Below are positions 44,301-55,785 of a stretch of DNA of 64,000 nt, in pieces. This DNA comes from Stenogyne calaminthoides. Lineage: Eukaryota > Streptophyta > Magnoliopsida > Lamiales > Lamiaceae. Within the stretch, counting starts at the first letter, position 1. The number at the start of each line of letters is the position of its first letter. The stretch is taken from contig JBBCBC010000037.1 of NCBI GenBank assembly GCA_037126765.1, positions 7,073,263-7,137,262 on the forward strand, read 5' to 3'. Position numbers and translations under genes: made by a program. The notes under the pieces are model-generated. The model searched no databases. It worked only from the letters and a program-made list of their open reading frames with translations, and had not been told where the DNA came from.

Positions 44301-47300
44301 GGATTGCTGCCTTTTTGTGTAATTTTCATTCCTCTTTCCTCTTAAAGTTGGTACCACCAATGAGTCGTTACTTCAAAATGAAGTCAATATATGCGTTTGC
44401 TTTTTTTGCATTGTGATTTTATCTTTACATATTTGATTTTTGTTGTAATAGCTTCTAACATTATAGTTTGGGCTGCAGTCTGGGCATAATATTGAAAAAG
44501 TTAGAGAAAAAATGCGGGAACTGATGAAGCAAGCTTATCCAAACATATTCTGCTGCAAAAACTTTTCCATACATTTTGGAGGGTTTGCGTTCCAGAAACA
44601 ACAGAACAAGGATAGAGTGTGCTGATCTAGTTGGATTCTTATTGGATAATTATGGAGCTGAGGTAACTTTCTTGTGAGCCTCCTTGTTATTTATCATTGT
44701 CTTAACTTTTGATTTTTTAGCTGTTCTGGTATGCTAATTTTTTATTCACTTCCTCTTGCTAGATAAATGGGCAGTTAAAATCCTTGCAAATTGTTGCAAG
44801 CTTAACCGCTGAACGAGATGGTGACACCAGGAAAGCTGCTTTAAATACAATGGCTACTGGATATAAAATTCTTGGTGAGTTTTATATCTTTATCATTGCA
44901 TGTTATGATGGGGGTATCCACTTCAAATCTGAAGTTCTGTTTTCATATATGCAATGTTGATGCCAAATTAAAAATAGTAAAATAAAATAAATTTTATTAT
45001 AAATAGTGTAAAATCATGTAGCTGGTGGCACTCTGGTCCACTTGGTTAGAGAGGAATAAGGGTTTATTTTTTAGAATAGTGAGGAGACTTTAGAAGATGT
45101 GTGGGGTAGAACCAAATATGGAGTGACTTTATGGTCGTTGTATCATAGATTTTTAAGGCCTATTCTGTATCTGATCTTAGGAGGAACTGGAATCATGTTA
45201 TGTAGTCAAAATTTTAATTTTCTGATGTACTAAGTGAGGTATTTCTCAGCCATTGCACATTTTCAATTGCAATAAAATTTATGTTTTGTTATAAAAAAGC
45301 ATACTTGAAACGATAAATTATTGCATCTTGAAATTTTGAAAGAGTGAAAGTTTCCATCTCTAGAAATGTAGTTTCGGCGGGGAAATGGGACTTCCCATTT
45401 TGGCAGAGTATTGTATTAACATATACAAATTTTTGCTTTTCCTGAATATTTTTAAACTAATATAGGTGATGACATTTGGAGATATGTTGGGAAGCTTACT
45501 GAGGCACAAAGAAGTATGCTAGATGATAGATTTAAGTGGAAGGTTTGTACATGCATTTGCTGTCCGCTTTACTCCTACTTCTTCAGTTCTTACTCCCCTA
45601 CAATAGCTCACATATTTATTTGGGTTTCCCAGGCTCGAGAGATGGAGAAGAGGAAGGAAGGTAGGCCTGGGGAAGCTAGAGCTGCCCTTAGGCGATCTGT
45701 GAGGGATAATGTGTAAGTATTACTTTTTTCAAATTGTTTACTTTTATTGGTATACTATTGTTTTTTTAAATTTTTTTTTTCTTATAATTATGATTTTGCA
45801 CAATCCGCGTCATTCCTCAGCTAGATATTGTTATGATTTCAACAAGATCTGTTTCAAGTTGGTTTGTTAGGCTTAATCATTTTTGTCTCATTAGCTGTTT
45901 TGAGCTGTTGACTTTATTCTAGAGCTTATTTAAGGTTCTATTATAAAAGCAAGTGACATAACTTATTTGTACCTAATTATTGGGTTAACGTATAGAAATC
46001 ACATTTACACTTAGCACATTTCATTGTAATATCTTTATATCACGTCTTATTTGCCCAGGCTGTGTTTAATTTAGCTGCTTGCTCTGTATTTTTCTTAATT
46101 TGTCATGAAGGATGGAATTATGCTATTGAGTTGACTTCTTAATAAGCTTAATCACCCATCATCATCTCTCTTTGCTATATGGCTAGAGTAGCTAAAATTT
46201 TCGTAAAGTCTAATATTTGTTGTTTAACAATTTTGTGGCTTTGTGCTTAATGGGTTGTGTCCTTAATCTGAATTTGCTGATTTATTGCTAACTTATTTTC
46301 TCAAATTCAGCTCTTTAAGTTTAAGCTGAAGCCTCCCCTTTATAACCTTCTAAAATTCTTCTTGCAATTAGAGTTTTCAGCCTTACTGATTTAGAACTGC
46401 TACATTAGGAGATTGCACTATCATATTATGATAAAGTAACAGATTTTTCCGTTAAGGCAGGGACTGCAAATTTTTTTGTTTTTGTTGCTTGACCATTAAT
46501 ATATCATTAATCTGTTTTGTTGCTTGACCATTAATATATCATTTGTTCATAACCAAGAAGATAAACTGTGTTTTAAATTGATCTGCAGGGCTGAACCAGC
46601 TGAGCAAAGTGGGGAAGTTTCGCGGTCTATGAATGTTCCAACATTTAACCGGTATCTGATCTCTTTTTACCAATCCTTATGTTTTTTATACATAAGTCAC
46701 AGACAATGCGGATTTCAACTAATTATCGTTGTGAATGTTGTCTTAGGGAAAACTATGGTCCTCCTGTAGTTCAGGCAGATAGACTTCCAGTTCCAGTACC
46801 TCGTACTTATTCGGGTGTTGGCATCACAGACTGGAATGATGCTTTGGATATTATATCGTATGGTTCTCCTGAGCAGGTATGTCTTAATTCCTATGCAGGA
46901 GGTTGGGGATTTATGAGTCTGAAGCAGTTATGACTTGTCTGGGATGGGTCTGAACATTTGTTTTTGGTATTATCTATTACATTTGATAATGACTTGTCCA
47001 GGGAAAAAAAAAGAACAATTAGTAAACGTTTCCGTCAAAAGTGTCGAAGAACATTTTAAGTATGTAAAATTAAGGACTGTGAAAGGAGTTTAAGAAGTAA
47101 TGTAGAGTAGCGTTCTTCCATCTTTTTGGTAAAAGCGAACACGTCGGATTTCAGGATTTTCTGTGAACCTTTTGAATTCATTAGGACCTCCTTATACAAT
47201 AAGACTTCTTATTTTCAGTTAAAATTGAGTATCTGATGCACAAACAGTGACAAACTAATGGTAGAGCTATAGTACCCGCCCTTGCATTTTGTATCATCTC

Positions 47301-50300
47301 CAACAGACTCGTTAGTTTGGGCCGAAGAAAAACTAAATAAAGGCTGCATGGGTTTTCTGTCCATCAAGATCCTGTAAGAGTGCCTTCTACTTCTGTCCAT
47401 CTCCATCGTCTTATGGATTGTCGTACTGGAGAATTGCATAGTGGTCTTTGTCATGTAAAAATTGCTGAACGCCTCTCCAAGGGGCCACCTCTTTCAAATG
47501 CCTGAGAAATTCGATCATTTTTTCTTCATCTTTAGCTCCAATACATATTTTTGGTTTTATTATCAGATCTAAGTGAGCTAGAGATCCTTAACTGTTAAGC
47601 CCTTGAGACATTGGTCAGATCCTGCATTAACAGTAAAGACATCCTTTACTGTCTTAAAGTCTTCTCAATCAAATACATGAAAGAGCTGAAGTCTCTTTTT
47701 CATACACCTTGTAAACTGAAGATGTGTCTTTACTGTATTTTCCTCAGATATCATGCCATCATTTATTTACAAAATGGAAACTATCATTTATGTTATTTAT
47801 CAATGAATTCATCGACTGCAGTCTGTTGAAGGGATGAAAGTTGTGTGCCATGAATTGGCACAAGCAACTGCTGATCCTGATGGTAGCGCGATGGATGACG
47901 TAGTCAAAGATGCTGATAGACTTGTTTCATGCTTGGCAAATAAGGCAATTACTCATTCTTCTTTGAGTCTTGCTTTGCCTCCCAGTTATATAGTTGTATC
48001 ATAGACTTATAACAGTTGCTGGTTGTAACAGGTGGCGAAGACTTTCGACTTTAGTCTGACTGGTGCCTCTTCAAGGTCTTGTAAATATGTTCTCAACACT
48101 CTGATGCAGGTTGGATCCTACTCTTGTTGATTTTGCACATTTTACATTCATCCTTTAGCTTAAGTAGAACAAGTAAAGTGTAGAGTATAGACTATAGACC
48201 GGCTTGAAATTTATAATGAGTAAATTGAAGATTCATAGCATGATCATTCTAGTCATTATACTAATTGAGTTTGTAATTTGTCTTTGCTTTCTGTGCAGAC
48301 TTTCCAGAACAAGAGACTTGCTTGTGCAGTCAAGGAAAGTACTCTTGATAGTCTCATTACAGAACTGTTGCTTTGGCTTTTGGATGAAAGGGTTCCACTG
48401 ATGGATGATGGGAGTCAACTTTTGAGAGCTTTGAATGTTCTGATGTTAAAGATTCTGGTGACTTTCGTTTTAATGTTATTTGTAAAGCATGATAAAATGG
48501 GAATCCTGCTTTCTAAAATGCTTATGTTTGCCTCTCTGCATGACTGTTTTATGAGTTCAGGATAATGCTGATCGTACTTCATCGTTCTCGGTGCTTATAA
48601 ATCTCTTGCGACCTCTAGATCCATCAAGATGGCCAGCTCCAGCATCAAACGAGTCTCTTGTTATTAGAAATCAGAAATTCTCTGATTTGGTTGTTAAATG
48701 TTTGATCAAGCTCACCAAGGTAGTTTCTCCTGATTTATAATAGTTATTCTTGATATATATGTATACCCTTGCATTTGTTCGAAAAGGCTCTCATTTTCTA
48801 TTCAATTCTAATGAATTTGATCTGTCCAAAATGAATGTGATATATAGGTACTGCAAAATACTATATACGATGTAGACCTTGATCGTATTCTTCAGAGTAT
48901 ACATATATATTTGCAAGAATTAGGAATGGATGAAATACGGAAGAGGTAGTCATCTAACACTAGCTTCAATAACATCTTATACCTTGTTTATTTTTGAATT
49001 TCAATTAAATCTCTTTATATGAATTACTGAAGAGCGGGAGCTGATGACAAACCACTTCGGATGGTTAAAACTGTTCTTCACGAGCTTGTTAAACTTCGTG
49101 GAACTGCCATAAAGGGCCATCTTTCCATGGTTCCAATAGACATGCAACCACAACCCATCATTCTTGCGTACATCGATCTTAATCTTCAGGTATAAGTTAT
49201 GACTGGTGTGCACTTGATTATGTAATGTATACAAATGATTATTTGATGACTCACTACAATCATCCTCAACACAAAATTGAGCAGACCTTGGCAGCTGCCA
49301 GAATGTTGACGCCATCTGGTGCTGTTGGGCAAACTCACTGGAGTGACTCAACAGCCAACAACCAGGCACCTCCGGCGCACTCTGCAGATGCTCAATTGAA
49401 GGTATAGTTGGGTCTATAGTTAGTCTCACTCCATATTGTTCCTATTGTAACGATATAATATTCCCAGCTTTTAACATAACTCCTTCATATCTGTGTTTAA
49501 CAGCAAGAATTGGCTGCGATATTCAAGAAAATTGGTGACAAGCAAACATGCTCGATTGGTCTGTATGAACTCTATCGAATAACCCAATTATATCCACAGG
49601 TAATCTGTTTATGTGCTACTCCCTCTGTTCCAATTTAACTTTCATTTATGAAAGTCATTAAATACTATAATTATTTGTATGAAATTACTAATGTACCCTT
49701 TTAAGAATTATCATTTTAATCATTTATGGTCATTTGTAAAAATAACTAAGAAAAAGACCGTTGGGAAAATTGATAAATTTCTTTTGGAAAACCAAAAGAG
49801 ACAGATATCTGGAACAATATTTTTTCTCTAAAACGACAGTTAAATTGGATCGAAGTGAGTATTTGCTTTTCGGTTTTATTACAGTTTCAAAATGTCTATT
49901 ATTGAGCAGTTTCTAACTTTTATATCTTCAATTTTTTTTGTCAGGTTGATATTTTTGCCCAGTTGCAAAATGCCAGCGAAGCATTCCGAACATACATTAG
50001 AGATGGTTTGGCCCAGGTCTGCACTCTAATTTCTTTCAGCTACTTGTTGCTACATATTGTATCTTTCTATACGTATGATTTCATTTTCTCTCTGGCAGAT
50101 GGAGAGAAATGCTGCAGCAGGAAGAACGCCTACAAGTGTGCCCCTACCTACTCCTCCACCAGCGGCCCTCAACCTATCCCCAAGATATGGTTCTCTGTCC
50201 CCTATAAATGCAGCAAACCCATTGAGCGACTCCAGAAATTTGAACACTGGAGAACCCACAAATTTCTCTTTACCTCCATCATATGCTGAAGAAGATCGCC

Positions 50301-50720
50301 ATGTCATGGCTTCAAAAGTGGCTAGTCATGACCCCTTAGGTTTTCAGCAGAGTTTGGATGAGCAAAGAAATGACAGATTACCATCTGGTGGTTAGTTAAT
50401 TTCATAAAATATTAAAAAAAAATTATGTTGGATATTACCTAATTATTTACTTAAATTTAATTGCAGTGACAAATGGAACATTAGATGCGATTAGGGAAAG
50501 GATGAAGAGCATCCAATTAGCAGCTGCTTCGGTGAATCCAGATACCAGAAGCCGGCCATTGGGGCAAGTAAACGGGAATATGGTTGAAGGGACCGGTAAT
50601 CATCATATGCAGCAACAGCAGCAGCAGCAGGGTGGGATACTTCCTATGGATGAGAAGGCCTTATCGGGGCTCCAGGCTCGTATGGAGAGGTTGAAGAGCG
50701 GGTCATTCGATTCTATGTAG
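32318..50720 (+). CDS. MOR1: MOR1/GEM1, XMAP215-family microtubule polymerase (54 exons, one frameshift)
   Basis: Cytoplasmic tubulin-binding TOG protein that promotes microtubule growth in cortical arrays, spindle and phragmoplast. 2013 aa after allowing for one extra base (Arabidopsis MOR1 ~1980). TOG arrays lie at about residues 1-237, 266-513, 588-821, 855-1075 and 1140-1415. Exons: 32318-32477, 32646-32751, 32869-32992, 33997-34076, 34166-34343, 34438-34502, 34651-34733, 34908-34993, 35149-35262, 35493-35612, 36010-36112, 36561-36697, 37101-37166, 37278-37395, 37492-37532, 38730-38801, 38949-39056, 39167-39272, 39552-39664, 39752-39839, 40032-40132, 40811-40918, 41039-41144, 41231-41310, 41387-41530, 41620-41695, 41774-41898, 42143-42253, 42333-42482, 42578-42652, 42739-42820, 42924-43012, 43083-43184, 43271-43345, 43608-43703, 43790-43891, 44178-44279, 44479-44662, 44763-44874, 45466-45542, 45633-45712, 46589-46651, 46747-46876, 47822-47944, 48032-48109, 48299-48457, 48561-48719, 48848-48945, 49033-49189, 49285-49401, 49504-49599, 49945-50016, 50099-50390, 50467-50720. 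All phases agree except exon 38. Confidence 0.95.
33575..33870 (-). pseudogene. LINE ORF2 tail in MOR1 intron 3
   Basis: On the minus strand: WRIIAPDVLWSIWLERNKRI, then a frameshifted VWD...SLWVK-like stretch. This is the typical end of plant L1-type ORF2. It lies antisense within the 1-kb intron 32993-33996. Degenerate and without RT. Confidence 0.65.
36113..36114 (+). other. GC splice donor of MOR1 intron 11
   Basis: Exon 11 must end GTTGAAG|GCATGG to join in phase to GATGTAAAGAC at 36561 (VED-VKTAVKNK, as in the family). The nearby GT at 36118-36119 gives a shifted frame with an immediate stop. Confidence 0.75.
37602..37801 (+). repeat. Two-copy ~100-bp tandem duplication in MOR1 intron 15
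   Basis: Copies at about 37602-37703 and 37704-37801 share TAGAATGT, AAATCATTAAATTTCACATT, CATATACTTAATT and ATCTCTTCCTTCGA with scattered differences. Confidence 0.8.
38356..38616. mobile_element. Stowaway-like MITE in MOR1 intron 15
   Basis: The ends TA-CTCCATCTAATTC and GAATAGGAGGGAG-TA are inverted repeats flanked by a TA duplication. 261 bp, no coding capacity. Confidence 0.75.
44533..44533 (+). other. Apparent +1 frameshift in MOR1 exon 38
   Basis: Exon 38 (44479-44662) is 184 bp, although both neighbouring junctions are phase 0. After MRELMKQ the conserved IQTYSAAKTFPYILEGLRS reading exists only in the +1 frame. One extra base in AAGCAAGCTTATCC (44527-44540) explains it. Uncorrected, a TGA at 44623-44625 would end the protein at about 1312 aa, within TOG5. 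Confidence 0.85.
47945..47946 (+). other. GC splice donor of MOR1 intron 44
   Basis: Exon 44 ends CTTGGCAAATAAG|GCAATT and joins GTGGCGAAGACTTTC at 48032 to give the conserved LANK-VAKTF. No GT is available at this position. Confidence 0.85.
49619..49859. mobile_element. Stowaway-like MITE in MOR1 intron 51
   Basis: Left CTCCCTCTGTTCC and the complement of right CTCACTTCGATCC, flanked by TA at 49617-49618 and 49860-49861. 241 bp, AT-rich interior. Confidence 0.85.
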
Positions 50721-51941
50721 GTAGAAGATAGATACACTCTGCTATAATTCTTTTGTTTATTGCGGTAAAGGTATCCCCCCATATCTCATGGGATGCTGCT
50801 GAGATTGTAAATGATTGTGTAACTACCTGTTGGGCATTCCTTGCCTACTTCTATCATGCACGCTCCTCTAGTGATTTCGAGGTTGCAGGTACTGAGCAAC
50901 GGCTCGTGTAATTTTGTTTAAGAGGCATTTTTATTCAAGATAGATCCATGGATAATGAAATTTCTGCTTGTGTTATTAGTATATATCGAGTAGATTGATA
51001 TTAAATCTTGTAAAACTTCATACCTTTGTAGAATTTAAATGGTGTTTGCCCGATACGCTGTATACCCCCTTGTTTCCCATTTAAGTGCCATTTGGATAGT
51101 GAAATATTGAATTGGAATATGTTGGCAACACTGTCTGTCTGGCATGTATTGTAAACTATCCAACACTTTACAAATGGTCTAAAAACTCGTATTCCCTCGC
51201 ATGTTTTTTACTTGTCGTTTTTAATTGTTTTAGTCACCAAAAATTGCCCCAAAGGGCTTTGCTCTTCTTGGTGCTCATATTCTTTTTGAAGAAAGCTTTT
51301 CCATTCGCCCTTTCAGCAGGACAAGGTTTGTATGTGCGCATGTATGCAAATTAACGGCCTTTGATGTATATCAAACAACTGGAAATTAAATTTTACTCAT
51401 TTTTTTAGAAATTAAAGAATAAAAAGGATAAAAAAAAATGAATAAGCAAAGATACTCCTCAAGTAACCACTTCTCCATAATTTAAAAACTCAGTTGCCTC
51501 CAATTAGAAATTGAGATAATTATTTTGCGCAACAGATGTGAACAAAATCCAGACTAAAACTGTTATAAATTTTAAATAAATATATCTATGCAAACATACA
51601 TATCCACAGGAATCTTCCATCACATATCTAGTCACCCCACCGGCCACCCAGCTGTAGAAGGCCCCATTTCCCTCTTCTCTCCACAACATCATCTCTAATC
51701 CAACAAATCCAACTTTCACATAAATAAACTCTCTCCCAAGAGTGAAAAACACACAAATTGGACATATTGTATGTCTTATACGTACCTCGAAGCTGATACT
51801 AAAAACGACAGCTTCGACTAACATTTCGACTGTTACAACTGCACAAACAGAAAAATTTCATAACATGTTCCGGATTAGCCGCCGGACTCCAATTCGATCA
51901 AACATACTCCCGTTCATCATCTATACCCATAATCAAGAAAA
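50721..51941. other. Intergenic region between the convergent 3' ends of MOR1 and the Dof gene
   Basis: Must hold the 3' UTRs and polyadenylation sites of both genes. No clear canonical signal was assigned and no further gene was seen. Confidence 0.5.
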
Positions 51942-52745
51942 TTAATCTTGGAACTTGCTTTGAGCTTTAATCTCTGCATTATCATCCTCACCATCCCAAG
52001 ACAAATTAAGATCAGCAGTATTTAAGACATCGATATCACTCCAATTCCAATAGTTGGGCAAGTCCATAGTGCTGCTAATATCCGGCCCGCTGCTACTGCT
52101 TGGGATGTTAACTGTAGTAATAGTGGATTCCTCAATGGAATCAAAATTCCCACCATAGTTATCAAACGCATTTAACGGTTGATAAGAAGCTGGATCCCAT
52201 GATACATTCATCTCAAATGTGTTCAAACTCGAGAAGTGAAATTCTGAAGGCGATGTTGCATTATTCAAACCTGAAACGGAATTCGCCGTGTTAAATCCCT
52301 TTGTCGTTTCATGCAATAACGCTTGGTAAAGAATATTGGTCTTGGTCATGCTTTTCTGAGCACCGGTATTACTACTATTACCACTCAACGGAAATTCCGG
52401 TAACTCTTGCTGACGTGGCGGGGCGGCGGCGGCTGCGGGTTTGGAAATCTTGGGGCGCTTGTTTTTGCGGCCACCGCCGACGGGGACGTTGCGAAGCGTG
52501 CCGCCTTTGGTCCAGTGCCTCTTGCAGGACTTGCAGAAATGACGTGGCTGAGATTTGTTATAATTGTTGTAGTAACAAAACTTTGTGTTGTCTGAATTAC
52601 ACCTCGGACACTTCAAGTGCTGCTCGGATTGTTGATGCGGCGGCGGCTGCCGCCGCGTCGACGGTGGTTTCGACAGCTCCGACTGCGGGACCCACTCGAA
52701 CCCGGGTTGGTGATCGCCGGAAACATGCTTGCTACTCAAACCCAT
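51942..52745 (-). CDS. Dof zinc-finger transcription factor
   Basis: Nuclear DNA-binding protein of the plant-specific Dof family, which binds AAAG cores; 267 aa, single exon. The Dof finger lies near residues 45-100. Its four zinc-binding Cys occur as CPRC...FCKSC, with the linker TKFCYYNNY, followed by RHWTKGGTLRNVPVGG and the basic RKNKR. An N-terminal MGLSSKHVSGD motif and an acidic, Trp-containing C-terminal tail (NYWNWSDIDVL) match a known Dof subgroup layout; the tail is probably an activation region. The start chosen is the ATG at 52745, because the frame upstream opens only with TTG and the MGLSSK start is typical of the subgroup. Stop at 51942-51944. The exact orthologue was not assigned. 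Confidence 0.95.
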   Translation of the reverse strand: MGLSSKHVSGDHQPGFEWVPQSELSKPPSTRRQPPPHQQSEQHLKCPRCNSDNTKFCYYNNYNKSQPRHFCKSCKRHWTKGGTLRNVPVGGGRKNKRPKISKPAAAAAPPRQQELPEFPLSGNSSNTGAQKSMTKTNILYQALLHETTKGFNTANSVSGLNNATSPSEFHFSSLNTFEMNVSWDPASYQPLNAFDNYGGNFDSIEESTITTVNIPSSSSGPDISSTMDLPNYWNWSDIDVLNTADLNLSWDGEDDNAEIKAQSKFQD

Positions 52746-52766
52746 GCGTAGTATAATACTATCCAA

Positions 52767-54699
52767 GAAACCAAACAGCAGAATATTAATTGGATTAAGA
52801 TTATGGCTTGTATGGGGAAGAGAGAATTGTTAGTATGGAATTTTAAGGAAGGTGGTGGGAAATTAAATGAAGATATATGGGTATGTGAGATTCTATGTCC
52901 ACATCTATTATACCGGTTTAGGGTATCACTATCAATCAATCTATCTGTAAAATTATATATAATAATAAATATATAATTTGGGGGAATGATGATCACTCAA
53001 AGGTTGTGGTCCAGATATGAGAGGGTCTTAATTGATTTGAGTGGGGTGCACCCTTTGTTGTCAACTTTATGAAATTATTATCAATTTGGTTCGCCACCCC
53101 CACCCTCAATAACACTCTACTTCCCTAAAATGTATATACATACTTATATGTAGATGCATCACCATCATATGCATCACGCGTAACTATGTTTCTTCACATG
53201 ATGAGATGGGCTTCGATAGCGATGTAATTAAGTGTAATTAATATGCTGACTGTATATATATGTGATTTCATATATTGTAAGATCTACACATCAAAGCACT
53301 AGCTAGAATCAATCCACGTATATAAGTTGTGATAGTTAACTAATCTTGAAATGTACTTAACCAAATTAAGCACAAGAAATGCATAAAGATTTAGTAAAGC
53401 AAAACTAGACCGAATTTGTTTTATATAAGTTGAATAATATAATCTCACTTTAAAATAAAGATATAATGAATAATTATTATTTTGATTAAATCAATATCAT
53501 GTTAACTTGAAATTCAAATTTAGGCAATTTACTAACAATATAAAAGAAAGAAAGAAAATTCTTTTATGTTGGTAATATACTTGAATCCTAAACCTTATGC
53601 CACTAATTAAACTACCTTATAGTAAATCTTGATAATATTAGGGGGCCATGCATTTCCTCCGTCGTGTCACACAAATATAAAAATAATAATGAATATTTCA
53701 AGTTGATAATGCGTGCGTAGATCCACGCGTTTGCATGTGTTCCAGTTTAACTTAGAAATGAAGTTATTAACTTTATGAATTTCAACATATGGTTTAATTG
53801 GACGTATCCGCAATTTTAAAGTCATGAAATTCGGGTACGACATTGTGGCATTTTTGACCCACTAAAAATCAGTGGCGATTTGTTCCAGGTATATTTTTAA
53901 AATTATGTATTCTAAGAACTTGAAAAATTGTATACAAGAATTTTTGTTTTTCATTAATTGTTTTATAAAAATAATACACAATAATATTATTAAGATGCAA
54001 AATATTAAAAAAAAGGTCGTTGGAGTACCACGGTCTAATATCGGTTGGAATTTAGTGCGATGGTCGGTCGATATAGCTCATGCATATATCTGCTGCCAAT
54101 TCGCATGTTGGTCGAAACCACTAATGTAGGTTACTACCACAAAGTTTGTCAAACTATAAACAGAAAGATAATAATAAAGCAAAATAAAGTTGAATGTACA
54201 TATTTGATAGGGTTAAAAACCAGTTGTCAACACGTGGCTCCTCGTGAGTGAGATATAATTAAACCCTCTTTTATTTTAACTTAATATATATATATATATA
54301 TATATGTGTGTGTATATATTGTAGATTGAGATCATTCTATGGGCCATTCTTGCCTTAGATTTATCCATGTTATCACATGCACAACTTGGGGTGCGTGTTG
54401 AGTTTCCTTACTTTAGGTCTGAATTATGATATTGCTATATCCATTTTTGTGATGGAGATACAATTGCTACATCTACCTAGGGTCTACATCACTCCAATTT
54501 ATCTACATGCATAAATCTTGAATTATTGAGTTAATTAATCTCAATCGATTTTTAAGAAATTTTTGTCAAGGCTAGAATTCATTTATAGATTGATTTGAAG
54601 AAGTGAGTACGGGTTACTATAAGTTATAATAAAACAGACTTGAATCAAGTGACAAGTCTCTATATTTAAAATTTGAGAAGGAACATATATTTTCAAGAA
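52767..54699. other. Intergenic DNA upstream of the Dof gene
   Basis: AT-rich. A TA/TG microsatellite is at 54283-54320. No gene was recognised; the first part is presumably the Dof promoter. Confidence 0.5.
54283..54320. repeat. (TA)n(TG)n microsatellite
   Basis: About 11 TA units, then TG units and TA again. A second (TA)n lies at 54875-54894. Confidence 0.9.
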
Positions 54700-54770
54700 G
54701 GATGGGTGTTGATTTATGCTGATTTCTACTTCATCTCATGTTTGAGACCGTCTCATATGAGTTTTTGTCT
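54700..54770. mobile_element. GAGACGGTCTC-type MITE, copy D (half element)
   Basis: GGGTGTTGATTTATGCTGA followed by TTGAGACCGTCTCATATGAG matches one half of copy A in reverse. The other end is missing. Confidence 0.65.
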
Positions 54771-55639
54771 TTTTAGGACGAGCAAAGTAAGATCACATGC
54801 CCATTTTTGTTATACAAAATAAATTCATATCAAGTCTTGTAGTAGATTCTTTATATCTTCACAAGAAGAGCATCATATATATATATATATATATTGGCGT
54901 CGAATTTAAAGGAGGCTAGAAGATTTATTAATTTTATTAGGTATTATTATTATTATATGTTTGAATCTCAACTTTTTTTTTGAGAGGCATATATTATATA
55001 TATGTGCATGTATAGTAATAATTGTGTGTAGTAGACTAGTAGTAGACATAGAGTCTATTGGTGACATCTGAGGTGGATAATTCATATTGAAGGCAAATTA
55101 TGGAGTCGTGTCTTGAAAAATCCATGAAAAGTTGTAATAGGAATTATAGAGTGATGAAAATTGCATGAAAAGTTAAGTAATAGGAAATGTAGAGTGATGC
55201 AGAGTAGGCATTGTAATCGCTAAACGAATGATGCTACATCAAGAAATAAATTGCTGCCATTCAAATAGCGCTTCTTGATGTGATGGTGAATGCCGAATAT
55301 TGCGCTACTGACACATTTTGGCGCTTGGGAAACTGTAGTCGTGTTTCCGACAAATATGGGAATGACTCCAAAAACTACTGCCAAGGTAGCGAAAATCTGC
55401 CGCAAGATCAATCACTAATTATGAATAATAATGAAAGTGACATTAGTACTAATTAAAAGTAAACGCTAAGCCTTAATCAATGGTTTTATCAAATGTTCTC
55501 ATTTCATTTGGACAAAAGTAGCATTCATTAAGGGCAAAATCTCAAATTTGTCATAAATTCAAGGAATGTCACCTGCATTTACTATTTTAAATTGTTATTT
55601 TTAGTTGGTATACTGTACAAATTAGCTTATATACTGCGA

Positions 55640-55785
55640 CAAAAACTCGTATGAGATGGTCTCGTGCATAATATAGAGTACAACTTAGCACAATTAACAT
55701 CCTTTCCTTTCAACCAAAATATTAAAACGTCAATGTACAAATTACACTCTGTTTTATCGTGAGATGGTTTAAGTGTGACTCATTG
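55640..55785. mobile_element. GAGACGGTCTC-type MITE, copy E
   Basis: Left end ACTCGTATGAGATGGTCTCG and right end ATCGTGAGATGGTTTAAGTG. The interior shares ACAACTTAGCACAATTAAC and AAAACGTCAATGTACAAATT with copy B. Confidence 0.72.

Noticed and set aside
52301..52756. 151-codon plus-strand frame
   Set aside because: Antisense shadow of the Dof coding sequence.
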